Positions 47,401 through 59,200 of a stretch of DNA of 64,000 bases are shown here, one piece after another. Under the pieces are notes generated by a model that did not search any database, was not told the DNA's origin, and worked only from the letters and a program-made list of their open reading frames with translations. Position 1 is the first letter of the stretch; each line of letters begins with the position of its first letter. The DNA lies in contig CP114124.1 of NCBI GenBank assembly GCA_029959195.1, positions 1,302,001 to 1,366,000 on the forward strand, written 5' to 3'. This DNA comes from Dictyophora rubrovolvata (Eukaryota; Basidiomycota; Agaricomycetes; Phallales; Phallaceae). The translations under genes and the position numbers were made by a program.

Positions 47401-47972
47401 GGAAATATCATGTGAAAGATAAGAAATTACTTAAAAAGGAAGCAAATAAATAATAGTGGATCAGGGAAAATTATAGTGAGACAGGGAAGTGGAGAGAGAT
47501 GATAAGAAAATAAAAGGGTTCCTGGAACTAAGTCATCTGACTGTTCCTGAAAGATAAGATACATTACAAATAAAGGATTATTAAAGCAAGCAGGAACTAA
47601 AAAAAAGAATAAAGGAAATACTTGTTTTTGGGTAGATAAGGGAGGAAATCATGAAATACATGACAAGAAGGAGTGTGAAGAGAAGGCAGAGAACAAGAAG
47701 AGCAGATTTGGAATGAGGACATATCTTTTGTATTGAGGTTTTTGGGATAACAAAAAAATGTTTAGACATGAGTTTTGGGTAGTTGCAAGGGTGAATTCAA
47801 GCTCTGAAGGACATATCATGGGATTAGGGAATCTTTGGAATGTTTTACCTTAATTCTTGCCAAATATAGATTTTGGTGCACAACAGTGCATTCCAGCACA
47901 TAACATTACTCCAGTTTGCAACATGGTGTTCAATAATGCTCATCTTGAGGGCATACTAGGCCACCTGTTTAT
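47401..47972. other. unassigned AT-rich sequence
   Basis: Between the solo LTR and the inverted-repeat element. A short hairpin-like pair (GGAACTAAGTCATCTGACTGTTCC) lies near 47523-47546. No gene recognised. Confidence 0.3.
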
Positions 47973-48645
47973 CCCTATTGATGCCAGGGCCATTTTTGGG
48001 CACTCAAAGGCACTCTGATACTCTCAATGCTGGGGGATTTTCGGGCAATTTTTGCTCAAAAACCCTTTTTTTATTGGGCCAGGTTCTGCCAGCGGATGAC
48101 ATGCCTATGGAGGTTTACGGGTATATGGGACCAAGATAGTGCGATTTGCCATGAGTCCTTGTGGCTGGGTGGTTTAGAGCCGCTGTGGTACTAATTGTCT
48201 GCTAGTTAATATGGCTTCATTGGTTCAATTCTTTTTGTAGCCGAATTTTTTGGCTGCAAGGCTCTAAGTGCCGCCTTGTGCACCTGTGGACACTTGTGTA
48301 TGCGAAACGTGTCAAACTTTTTTCCAAGTAATTCTTCACCAAGGCGGCCGGTGATGTGTTCGCTACTCTCTCTCAAAAAAGCAAAACTGTCAATTATGAC
48401 TGCATACAAGACTTTGGAGGTGCGTACAAAGAAGGATGGCATGATGGAGAAGAAGGGCAAAAGAGGGAGGTGGGAGAAGAGAATAACGAGGACAAGGACG
48501 AAGAAGTCTAGAATATATATTCTTCAAGACTTACACCATGGTCACTGCCTCCTCCTCCTCCAAAAAAAAAGACCTACAGTTTCACCTTATGCTAAAAACT
48601 CTCTATGCCGAATTTTGGCAATTTTCGGCCCCGGCATCAATAGGG
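47973..48645. mobile_element. non-autonomous terminal-inverted-repeat element (MITE-like)
   Basis: The segment starts CCCTATTGATGCCAGGGCC and ends GGCCCCGGCATCAATAGGG, an inverted repeat of 19 bases with about one mismatch, 673 bp apart. There is no transposase-like frame inside, so it would be non-autonomous. A target-site duplication is not obvious: the outer flanks share CATACTAG (47952-47959 and 48651-48658) slightly outside the repeats, which may mean the true ends lie a few bases further out. Superfamily unresolved. The interior carries tRNA-like promoter boxes. Confidence 0.55.
48162..48231 (+). promoter_or_regulatory. tRNA-like A and B boxes (possible internal Pol III promoter)
   Basis: TGGCTGGGTGGTTTAGAGC at 48162-48180 resembles a tRNA A box (TGGCNNAGTNGG with TTAGAGC). 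GGTTCAATTC at 48222-48231 resembles a B box (GGTTCGANTCC). Spacing of about 42 bases is within the range of tRNA-derived elements. A T-run follows directly (CTTTTTG). The full cloverleaf does not pair, so this is not a tRNA gene. It lies inside the inverted-repeat element. Confidence 0.4.
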
Positions 48646-48717
48646 CCTGCCATACTAGAACATGCTGGGAAAACGCGGAGGCAATCTAAGATTAGATATG
48701 AGAATTAGATATGAGAA

Positions 48718-48850
48718 ATTGTTGACTCTTTAGATGTTAGTATGCGTCCACCAGAAGTTGCATGCCAATCCGGCTGTTTAAATTCACGGTCGTATTGATA
48801 TTTTGGTGAATAACACGGCCTATGGTGTTTGGGGAAAGTATACGTAAGGA
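48718..48850 (+). pseudogene. relic of a short-chain dehydrogenase/reductase gene
   Basis: At 48788-48835 the sequence reads GRIDILVNNTAYGVWG, which matches the SDR motif block GRIDxLVNNAGYGxxG (the NNAG structural motif, here NNTA). Upstream, SLDVSMRPPEV resembles the LDVTDxxxV segment that precedes it in SDR proteins, but the reading frame between the two blocks is broken and a stop (TAA) lies just before the motif. No Ser/Tyr-Lys catalytic exon follows. Clearly a decayed fragment of a host gene. Confidence 0.55.
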
Positions 48851-49052
48851 ATTCTACTCCTGGAGACTTTCCAGCTATAGGGAGTCCATTTGCACTTGGG
48901 GGATAGACCTTGCAAGCGAGGTAATCAAACAGGTGGCTCCTTAAAACAAACCATGTTCAAGATTAAACTCAATCACGATGCACCTCCTAAGCGAACCGCA
49001 CTTCTAATATTGAGCATTCTTATGAACAGAAAAAATGATCTGCATGCTGAAT

Positions 49053-52000
49053 CTAATCCGACTCCCAGTTATCACGAACACTACTGTTCAGCGATTTACC
49101 TGAATCTTCCTGCTTTGGCACCGTGATTTCTAGTTTCGGAGTGGTCTCTGCCGCTGTCGACCTCGCAGAACTAGACACATTCCCTTGGTTGACTGCCGCG
49201 ACGACGGACGTCCAACCTCGATTCATAGTAGCAGAGGATCCCACTAATCGCGATGAAGAGGGCTGGTTGGATACAGCGGTTCCCGGGCGTGACGATATCG
49301 ACCGCAAATCGGCCAATTTACCCAAGTTTGCCGATCCGGGGGCAGTCTGATTAACTAAAGTCGTGAGTAAAGGGGTCGGTGTACGCGTATCGATTCGTCT
49401 GAATATTTGAATACTACAAAAGTGTTAGGGTTGAAATGGAATGCCGCTATATAATACCTTTCTTACCTTCGCCGCGGCTCTGGGTCAATCAACTGCGTGT
49501 CCGTACGGTATAAATGACAGAGCTATAAAGTGATAAGTGTCAATCAATAAGTTAAGGCGGAAACGAACTTACTTCTCGAACAAATTTCCGGCGATTTTCC
49601 GGCGTATACGGAAGTACTTGAGTTTTTCTCTCAGAGTTAACGAACCTAGAACTTGTCAGTTGATGTATGCAAAAAATCAACGCGAATCATTACTCGTTTA
49701 GTGTATTCTCTACAGCAGCCAGGAACTTGATATTGGCCTTTGCGAAAGCAACTAATTCATCCGAATAAACAACATTGGGTTTTTCTTTCCTGTCTGGGGA
49801 TATACCCAAAGCCTCGGCAAGTTTGGCGTTGCGTTTCGCAATTGCACATTCGTCTCGGCATTGAAGCTGAGGAGCATTCCGGTTCGGATTCGAGAAACTC
49901 TTGCCACATTTTGTGGGCTGTTGAAAGCGACTACAAGGACATGTTACGGTAACAGTAGCCGTACATGGTTCAGATTCATTGCATATTGATGGAGCATGAC
50001 AAGGCAATGTACAAGGGTGATTATCCGGATGGCTAAAAAAAAGACGGACTCAACAAAACAATACCAATGTTGTTATTCAATCGACTTGCCATAATTTGCG
50101 AGGCTTCCCGCAGATGGATGGGCAGGGCCCGCAAGCATCACCGTGACAGGAGCGCTTACATTTGTGAAATCCACAATCGAGGAGTCTAAAGGCGATGAGC
50201 ATTTGGAAGCTGCCAAACGAACTCCCTCGCTTACTTTCCACAGGATTGACCACATAAAACCGTCTCCTGAGAGCATCGGACGTTGTTGACATTCATCTTT
50301 CCGCAAGAGCATAATTTGCTCGTCAAAAACGGACAGGGTGGGCATGGCACAGCGTCTTCATGACAGTGATGAGGAGCTTTGTCATGTCCACATGGGGGAG
50401 GAGGACGTGTACAAGGATACGTGCAGGATATAACTGTCCCACACGGGACAGGCGGTTCGATAATTGTCCGTCCACAATGGCAAATCATCTATGGAGATTC
50501 GTTAGTAAAAAATGAATGAAGGAAAGAAAATACAAGTCCAATAACCTCCTCAAAGGATGACTGCAAACACGGAGGACAAAGTCCACGATGATCTGCTTCC
50601 GTGCATCTATACAGATTATGATTAGCAATTCCAACGATGCAGCGTTCTCAAGTACCTATGTAAACCACAAGATAAAAGCTTCCCGCAAACCAAATCGCAT
50701 GTATGCCATATTCTCTCAGAATCTTCCCAGTGATCGTCAGACCTCTGAGAAGGTCCCTTCTTCTTGGATTTATTTGGCTTATTTCGACTTATACTGCCCA
50801 AAGGACAGCATATTCGCGAACACTGATGTCGACCACATAATCGCAAGGCCCCACAAACTTTATCGCAGAGGAATGGATCCTGCCGTTCCGATTCTTCCTT
50901 TTGCTGTTCATGACAACGTATTTGTCGCACAGTCAAGCCGCAACGGCAAGGGACCTTTATCAGTGCCTTACAAGGGGGACAGGATGAAGTATGACCTGAA
51001 GGGAACCGTAAATATATATATTCAAAACAAGATAAAAATACCTCATACATATCTCAGCGCAAGTATGCGAACATCCCTCTAAACGTTTTTCGCATATGGA
51101 TTGACAAGAAGGAATCGGGTCCGTGCATTGCAGTCTTTGCGTAGTGGAAATATCAGAAAGAAGCTGTTTGCCACATGGACAGGTGACTACACGCAAGGGA
51201 TCAGATGGACAGGCGACTGGTGTCGGAGACGGTACATGACACGCCTACAATGGAATTAGCCAGACGAAAACAATAACAAATGTCCGTAGCTTACCTTTGA
51301 ACAAAAATGTAAGCCGCAATCGAAAGCTCTGAAAGTGGTTTAATATGTGGTAAAATATAAAGTCAGGAATATATACCTCCTACATGGGCTACCACAGTCA
51401 AAACGTCCCGACCAGCGTATTTCACTATGTTCAGCGTCTAGAACGTAAGCTTCACGGGCCAGCTCTAAGCCACCTCCACATTGCACTTCCTTCGTGGTTT
51501 GTCCGCAAAAGCAGGTTATATCCTCAAATTTATCACATCCTCCGCAATCCCCAGGGTGACATGGACGATTGCATGAGTGAATTTGGCATTGAAGAAGGCG
51601 GCCGCAAACTGCACCGCAGGAATTGACGGCTTGGTCTGCAGGATGAGAATTTTCACAGCGGACGGCATTGGTTACCTTTCCGCAATGGCAAGTAACATAG
51701 ACGGTTAGATTGCAAGGGGGACATGGTCCTTTGACACCAAGTTAGGACTATTCGTAACAAAAGTGTCTGAGCATACCTGGATGACAGCTTAGTGGACATG
51801 GGTGATCGCACGCCATCCTTCGACGAGTACAGGATGCACCGCAGCTGGCATACGCATGTAAGATACATTTGATTCATCTGGCACAAGCACATAAGATATA
51901 ACCAACCTGTGGGGTGTTGAAACTCCTGGCTTAGGATCGGTAACCGAACCGCAAAAACAGCTTATCGAACGGTTAATATCGCGACGCAAAGAAGATAACC

Positions 52001-52778
52001 CAACTCACAAATACCCCCGTGGCACATTGGTACGTTTAGTCTGACATCCCGGACATCGCCAATATTCGAGCTCATCCGTGACGCCTCTAGTTTGTAGTGC
52101 ATCTCGTACATCCTTAACGCTTTTTTTGGCCCAATCTTTGATGCACTTTAAATGGAATGGAGTCCAACAACATGAGGATACGTTACTGTCGAGAGAACAG
52201 CACCAGATAGGCTGAGCCGGATGAAGGGGATTAAAGCAAATAGGACAGTCAGGGTACGGGGGTGTCTTGAGAGAATGGATAAGTCTCGTAGTCAAATCAC
52301 TATCCGGAGGTGGACTCTTTGACCTCGTGGAGGACGTCGGACGAGCAGAATGAGTCAGCCGCGCCCCGAACTGGCCTCTCCTATTAGAATTATCTTTACT
52401 ACGATGACGGGATTTGCTGGTTGTGGCAGTATTGCTATTTACGGGTCTATCGTGATCAATAACCTGTCCTTGTCTGTCGGCCGTTGAGGAAACTTCGCTT
52501 GCTATGGCTTCCGGCTCAACTATGGTTGTATTTCTCGCAGATTGTCTAGGTCTGCTCTTCTCACTGGAACGGTGGCGTTGATCTGATTGAGAATTCGATT
52601 CGTGCCCAGCTCTTCTAGATGAACGCTGCGCTGCGTTACGACCACGATCACTACGGCCATTTTTACCACGTCGCGCAGACGAATGCGAACGGTCAGGCTC
52701 AGGCTCTCTAGTCTGTTGATTTATGATTTCATTACCTGTACTAGGAGGATCTGGTGGGTCTGGAGGGATATTTGACAT
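49053..52778 (-). CDS. FAP1: NF-X1-type zinc finger / RING protein (FAP1/NFX1 family)
   Basis: Start MSNIPPDPPDPPSTGNE. The first 170 residues are Arg/Ser-rich and disordered. A variant RING domain follows (CPICFNPLHPAQPIWCCSL, then CCWTPFHLKCIKDWAKK, then YWRCPGCQ). Then a long array of NF-X1 fingers: CGKVTNAVRCEN, GRLLQCQIHSCNRPCHPGDC, CRRAFDCGLHFCSKACH, CHTSSCPPCKALIKVPCRCG, GKLLGCGFHKCKRSCHGDAC and PCTLPCHAPSIC. The end region has the helical KFLAAVENTLNEFV and ENRRKFVREL of the R3H-containing part and a Ser/Pro-rich tail. Yeast Fap1 binds FKBP12; animal NFX1 is a transcriptional repressor or ubiquitin ligase. The last exon is open to TAG at 49053; a small 3' intron remains possible. Confidence 0.92.
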
Positions 52779-53004
52779 AAACGGGATAGATGTCAGAGTT
52801 GAGGAGTTGATTTAGTGAAGGAAGACGATAAACTTTTTTATAGACGGAGGCTGACTCAGCGGTCGGCACCGAAGTTATCTTATTAGCAGCCAGGCTATTT
52901 CCAGATGACTCGTCGGGAATTAATTTACTAATGGTGAGAAGTAAACTACATTTAGCTTGTTGCCAAGACCAAATAATAATTTATTTAATACACGGCATAT
53001 CTAC

Positions 53005-56000
53005 TTATGATTGGCCGAAGGTCAAGTTTTGAGGAAAGTCAGAGAAGTCTACTTGGTCCTGGATCGCATTTCCGTTCACAGTGAACGAAATCCGCAGCCG
53101 TAGCCGAATCTGAGACTACAATAAAAAATCCCATAAGTTTTTGAGGGCCGATGTGGATAAGAAATGATCGTACCCCAACTGGAGCCATGATCCGCATTTG
53201 TTGTGTCTCACCGGCGCCTGGATTAATGTTTGGACTGCTCATTGGCAGCATTTGCAGTTGTTGCGTCTAAAGATAGTGAAAGATACGTTCAATAGCAAAT
53301 AACAAAGAGACGCATACCTTAGGAACAGCTGCCTGGAAATTAAGACCTGTTATTGGTGTAGATCCTAAACTGTGGAAGCGAGCTAAAATGTTGACCAAGC
53401 CAGGTTTGACGGCAGAAACTTGTGGTGTTAAAGTAATCTTGAGGCTATTCTTTTCGTAAGCTGTATACGACGATGTGCGCGGAGCCGGAGGCGATACAGC
53501 TGGTGCACTATTAACTAACGAAGATGCAGATGCAATATCGAACAGCGATCCATAGGTAGGCTGTGATGGAGGCGGCGGTGAAGACGAACTGGCGGGTGGA
53601 ACCGGCGTTGGAGTGCTATCAAACAAACCAAGAATATCGTCAATTGCACTCTTTTGCTTTGCAGCCGCAGCCACGACGGTGTTATTGTTTCCACTTAATC
53701 CTAGTATCACCGAACCATTTTGTGCAGTAGGTGAGGTAGATGTTGTAGCTTCATCCAAATCGATCATCTGCAGCGACGTCCAATACTAAATATCCCTGAT
53801 GAAATGTGCAACTTACATCGCCGTCCGTTCTGAGTGATCCAACTGGTTTGTTCTCACTAACTGTGAAACTTGTTAATAAATCTCCATAAACCAATGTTGA
53901 ATTGCTAACCAACGCCGATAACCGTTGCCTTAACTTCCGGAACTGGCATTTGCTCTAGAACACCGACAAAAATCTCGCGTTGATTGAAAAGGCTGGCGAA
54001 TTCGATCGCCCGTTGTTGAATTTCAAGTTCCGGACTTGTTGAAAATCCCTCGACTAGGTTAAAAATACGTTCTTTCTGAGCGGCTGTAATTCGTGGCCGG
54101 CTCGATAATTTAGTCGCCGAAGTTACAACAAATTGACGAATCAAATGATTAACATAAGGTGATTGTAGCACATTTTCAAAAAGGTCCACAATATCGGAAT
54201 CCCGGACCTGCAAACAACAAGTGAAGTTCAATTAACATAATCAGAACTAAAAGAGGGCTAACCGGCTTGACATTATCATCCTCTACTATACCGCTTTCCA
54301 ACAGTGTTTCACCATATTCACCAATAATCCATACGGCAGCGAGTGTCAAAGATTCTTGTGAAACATCGGCTTGAAGAGCGGTAAATAATCTCGAAGCGGT
54401 ATACGCTTGTAACTCTGGTGTATGGGCAACCAAGCGTATGAAGGCTGACAGAACTTCCTCTCGGACATAGTTTCCGGCCTATAATGACTTAGTACGTGTC
54501 CAGATACATATTCAGATGTAATCCATACTAATTTCAAAACACGTAGAACGGTATCTATGTGCCACCGTTTATTTGGAGAGAAGCGTTCAGCGGCCTGACA
54601 TATTTGGGTGGTCATGGTTAGTTTAAACTCGCTGTCCGCGACTTCCAGGAAAGCCAAAAGTTCTCTTGTTAGGATCCTAACGTTAGATTCGTTCACGAGG
54701 GCATACGACAGCTCCAAGGCTCGTCGACGTATAGAAATATCACCATCGCGGAGGCAGTCAAGAATCGTATTTCGATGACGTAGAACAGCGTTGGTATCGA
54801 CCCCTACGACTTTATTTAGCGTATGAAGTGCGACGTATCTGTTTTAATTCGTGAACTAGAAGTCCAACCATCGGATATATACGTACCGGATATTGTTGTC
54901 TTTGTTGCTAAGGAATTTGCCTAGAATATTGATCGCCATGACTCGTAACCCGCTGTCTGCTTGTATCTCCAGTATTGTTAGAACTGTCTCGTACAAAATC
55001 GAATTTCCGACGTTCTTTGTGGATTCCGTATTTGTGGCCACCTGTGCGAGAATATCATTCATTGCTTCACTAGCTTTTTCATCCCCTTTTCCTAATAATC
55101 GTAGAAGCCGTAACACCTTCACTTGTAGAAACGGATCTGTGATACCCGATACATCGTGCTCTGGGCTGTAGCCAGTTGTGACAAGAGACTTTAGATGTCG
55201 TACAAGAAGGGAGACGGCCTAAAAAACGATATTTTCAACAAACCACGAAAAAGAAAATAATAAAACGTACTCCTCTGAACTCAGATAAGCAACTGGGTTC
55301 TAATTGGCACATTTCCGTTATGAGAGTGATCCCTGATAATAGGACACCGTGATTGCGATCTGAGAGAAGATTCTTTGCCTTCGGAGCAAAATGATCAATC
55401 AATTCCGGCACTTTACGCACTACCCGCAAAGCACACAACGCAGCCTTTACACAGTACATTAATATCGAGCTCAAAGCGACGAATGGATCTTTACCTTCTT
55501 GCGAATATAACTGTTGCTCGAGCCCAGTAGCTTTTCAATTTCGTTGGATAAGTCGCGAGACATCTCCTCTGAAGCGATATTTGCAAAGGTACATAAAGCT
55601 AACCCAACGATATACATATTTGAATGGTTCATATCACTTGAAAAGCTTGAGACTTAACAAAACTTAAGATCGACACACTCACTTCTTTAAGGAATTTGTA
55701 ACCAACGTTAAAACTTCTTGGTCCTCGTCTAATAACAACATTATGCCAACATATCCAAGACGTTTGTCTGCAAATCTAGGGCTGGCCACTAGTTTTATAC
55801 ATTCCATTTGGCCGAAATGAGCAGGGTATCCTAGCATGTGAATATATAGTAGCTTAGCAACGCTATTGTATCGAGCAGAGGAGTCTTCATTTTTGAACGC
55901 TGTGCGGACATCAGCAGATTCTTTCTGTATAAGATTGCGTTCATCGGCCAAAGTCTACACAACGGCTATGGTGATCACGACGTGTAAGAGGTCAACTAGA

Positions 56001-56103
56001 CATACCTTGCACGACCTGATGGCTTTAATCAATGCTATAGCAACATTAGTGTTTAGCTCCGATATCAAGTTTAAAACCTGCCTTTTAAATTGTGGTAAAC
56101 CAT
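53005..56103 (-). CDS. APL4: AP-1 clathrin adaptor complex subunit gamma
   Basis: Large adaptin of the trans-Golgi/endosome AP-1 complex. A 22-nt first exon (56103-56082) gives MVYHNLK and splices through a GC-AG intron (56081-56035) into [10 protein letters not shown]. The trunk follows: [92 protein letters not shown] and [20 protein letters not shown], then [10 protein letters not shown]-type sequence. The hinge has a clathrin-box-like DDILGLFDS and Pro/Ser-rich sequence. The gamma-ear closes with [32 protein letters not shown] and [20 protein letters not shown]. All domains are present in order. Tandem upstream of FAP1. Confidence 0.96.
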
Positions 56104-56285
56104 GAGAATTCTAAAACACGAGCGCACCGAGACTCGAGATGCGTAAAAGTCTTGCTGACTAAACACCAATTGTGCGCGAACTTTGAAAGCCGACAGAGCG
56201 GCAGTCAAACTAGTAAATAACAACTTTTGGTATGGACCTTTTTAAATTAAATAAATTTATTCGGTAAAAAGAATTTGGCAAACAA

Positions 56286-59200
56286 CTAAGTAAAATACGC
56301 TTCATCTAAGAGAGCCCCCTCCTCTATCGAAGAAAACACCCAATCTGTCATGATAACATATCGTCGTTTCGGCCTGAATACAGAATAATAGTCATCAGCC
56401 GTAATCTCAGAACAGACACCACAATAAACCTACTCAGATGTTTTACGTATAAGCTTGATACGTCGACTGTCATCGCGTTTATCATAAAGTACGTGCGTCA
56501 AAGATGGATCAGATAGATCGACTAATTTGCCACCGTATTCAATAATCTTTTCCTTGACTGCCTCAAAACTAGACAAAGCTCTATCAGAACTTGGAAGGAT
56601 TTTTGAATCATATATTACTGACTTTTCTTCAATTTCAGCTCGCCAGTTATAACTTCGGTCTACAGGTAGATCGTTTCTGGAGGCATTCTCAGACGTATCC
56701 AAATAAAAACGACTGTTTTCATCAGCTACGTGTTTGTGCATTGAATTAATAATTACGCACAGATGTCGGAATATAGCATCGGGGTCGTATTCTGCGGCGA
56801 CCTGATCACTCCCGTTACCTTTTGTATCATCATCTAAGCCTGAGAAAGACTCCTTTACAGGTTGAATATATTGTCGTGTCCTCAAATTCGTGAGTAGTTA
56901 CCTTAATATGTTCAACCGGTCTGGATATCTCTTCCGGAAGTTCCCCCAAGTCAGTAATATCGGTCTCTGCTAAAGTGCTCGCATTTTCTGAATCATTGTC
57001 CGTTTCTTCTTCTTGTTGAACATTTGTGTCCGCATCAAGATTTTCTCCGGCTGTAACATTTTTTTGACTAAACCAATTCTCTGACTTCCCGTCAACCGAT
57101 GTATCGCGAGGAGGTGTTTTCTCAGGAGATGAAACTTGGATGCTGGACGTATCCTCATAATCCTCGTCCATTTGACGAGTATCCGTTGCATGGAAAAAGT
57201 AACTATGAAGTTATTTCCGATAAAGTCATAATTTCATGAAGAGATGCTTACTGTTTACCCATGGAAACTAGACTTTTTTTACTTATACAGTCTTTAATCC
57301 ATTTTGAACGGATGATGTCAATCTGCCCCCTTTCTTTAATATTAGAGATAAAAGGTACTTAAAGAATAGGTTGAGATTACAAGAGAATCTGTAGACGCCG
57401 TTAAAGACTCACTCTCTGCCTTGCCATCATATACCACCATCGTAGTATCTGGTCGAACCATCTGTGCAAAGTCTCCGCCATGTTTGTAAATCCTGAAATA
57501 GTCAGAGATTTATTATATACAACCCACACAATTACCCACATGATTTCTATATCATTTTTGTCTTGTTTCGCCGTAGAAGACTGCGGATCTGGGGTGACTT
57601 CTGTGATACGTTTTGCTCTTAGAGAATTCACGTCTCATGAAACTTCTTCGAACACCCACGAAATTTCATGTCCTCGAATAGATCAGATTCAACCTGCACA
57701 TCTTTGACATTTGCCCCTTGGAACTGAGGTACCACCATGGACTTCGAAGTATGAAATCAGCTCGGAACTAGCAGCCAAAAAATGCTTGCCACCTTCTTGA
57801 CATTCGTCCTGCGACGTTTTTGGCCATCTCTACATACGATTAACATTTTTTTTAAAAAGATTGTGGCGCTTGAGTTAATCCTTACTCTTGATCTTCGTAT
57901 TTACGTTTCTTCCCGTCACGAATGCTTTCGAATAGAGCTGCGACATGTTAACAAAATCGCGTAAGACGTTTTCAATGCTTATTTACCTGTAGCCGTCAAA
58001 CAATCTTCAATTCCTAGATCATCTCGGATAGCCAAAGCGCGGGGAAACCGCATAGTCAAATTAAGGTGATATAAATCTATTTCGTCTTATGTCTCAATTA
58101 TTAGACCGATAGCGCATAAACGAGACACACCGGAAGATACGATTTCGGCTGCCTTGACTTTAACGATGAAAGAGCTGAAAGGAACGGCTTAACAAAGAAA
58201 ACTATCCCTAAAAAATAGAACTCACTCCTCCGGTTCTAAGTATACATCGCCCTTGTCCTCGACACCTTTAGGGGCTGTTTGATAAAAAGACGGAGGATCA
58301 TCTTTAGTCCACGGTTTCCAAGGTTTAGCACGAATCCAGACATAATCGGCAAATGTCAAACCAGATCCTATACGAACAAACGAGCTATAACTACCAAAAA
58401 TGTAAATGTAACTCCGTTTAATAGTTATACTGTCTTACCGAGGTTCATCGGCGTCCAACTGCACGTCGCTGCGGTCGTCGCGTACAGCACAGATCAAAGT
58501 TGACACACCACCACCACGTTTACCAGATCCGTAATTACCAGCTTAAAGGTGTTTTCATCTCTTAATCAAAGACGTTGCAAAATGGCATTACCTACGACAA
58601 GCACATCCACAGTCTCTCCCATATTATCCTCAAAAATTAGACGTCAACATGTGCGGTTAAAAATTCAAGCTAAACACACCATATATTCAGGTTTCACCTG
58701 ACGAAGCCAATTTAGTTATTGTTGGTGAACATAAGGGAGAGCTTACTTTAATAAAATCCACATTTCTTCCGTTCAAAGTATACTTGCTCGCCAAGTTTTT
58801 CAAAATCAGGCCCTCACCGCTAGGATGAGTAAAAAAAACCTGGAAGTTGAAGAAACAAATTTTTTGACCACACCGGTTCTCGATTATTCCATTCATGCGC
58901 GTGCGGACATCTTTTGCAGTTTTCCCTTCAAATTCTTCAACGTATTCCATTCGACCGGGAACTTGAGAAACATAAGCCCGCATATTTTTTTTCCGAGTAC
59001 TCAATCTCTTATCGATGAGTGATATTCCGTTCAAATATAGAAGGTCAAAAATTTTGACTATCCAATTGGCATTGAGACATTTCATAAATTTGACGATAAA
59101 CTCACAGCATGGTCGAGGTCGATTTTCCTTTTGCGATTTATCCAAAGCAGCCGTCTTGAGTGTCCCAAAAGGAAGATGTTTTTCTGTCACTGGATCCCAA

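Noticed and set aside
48151-48240. Candidate tRNA gene
   Set aside because: A and B boxes are present but arms do not pair into a cloverleaf; kept only as promoter-like boxes.
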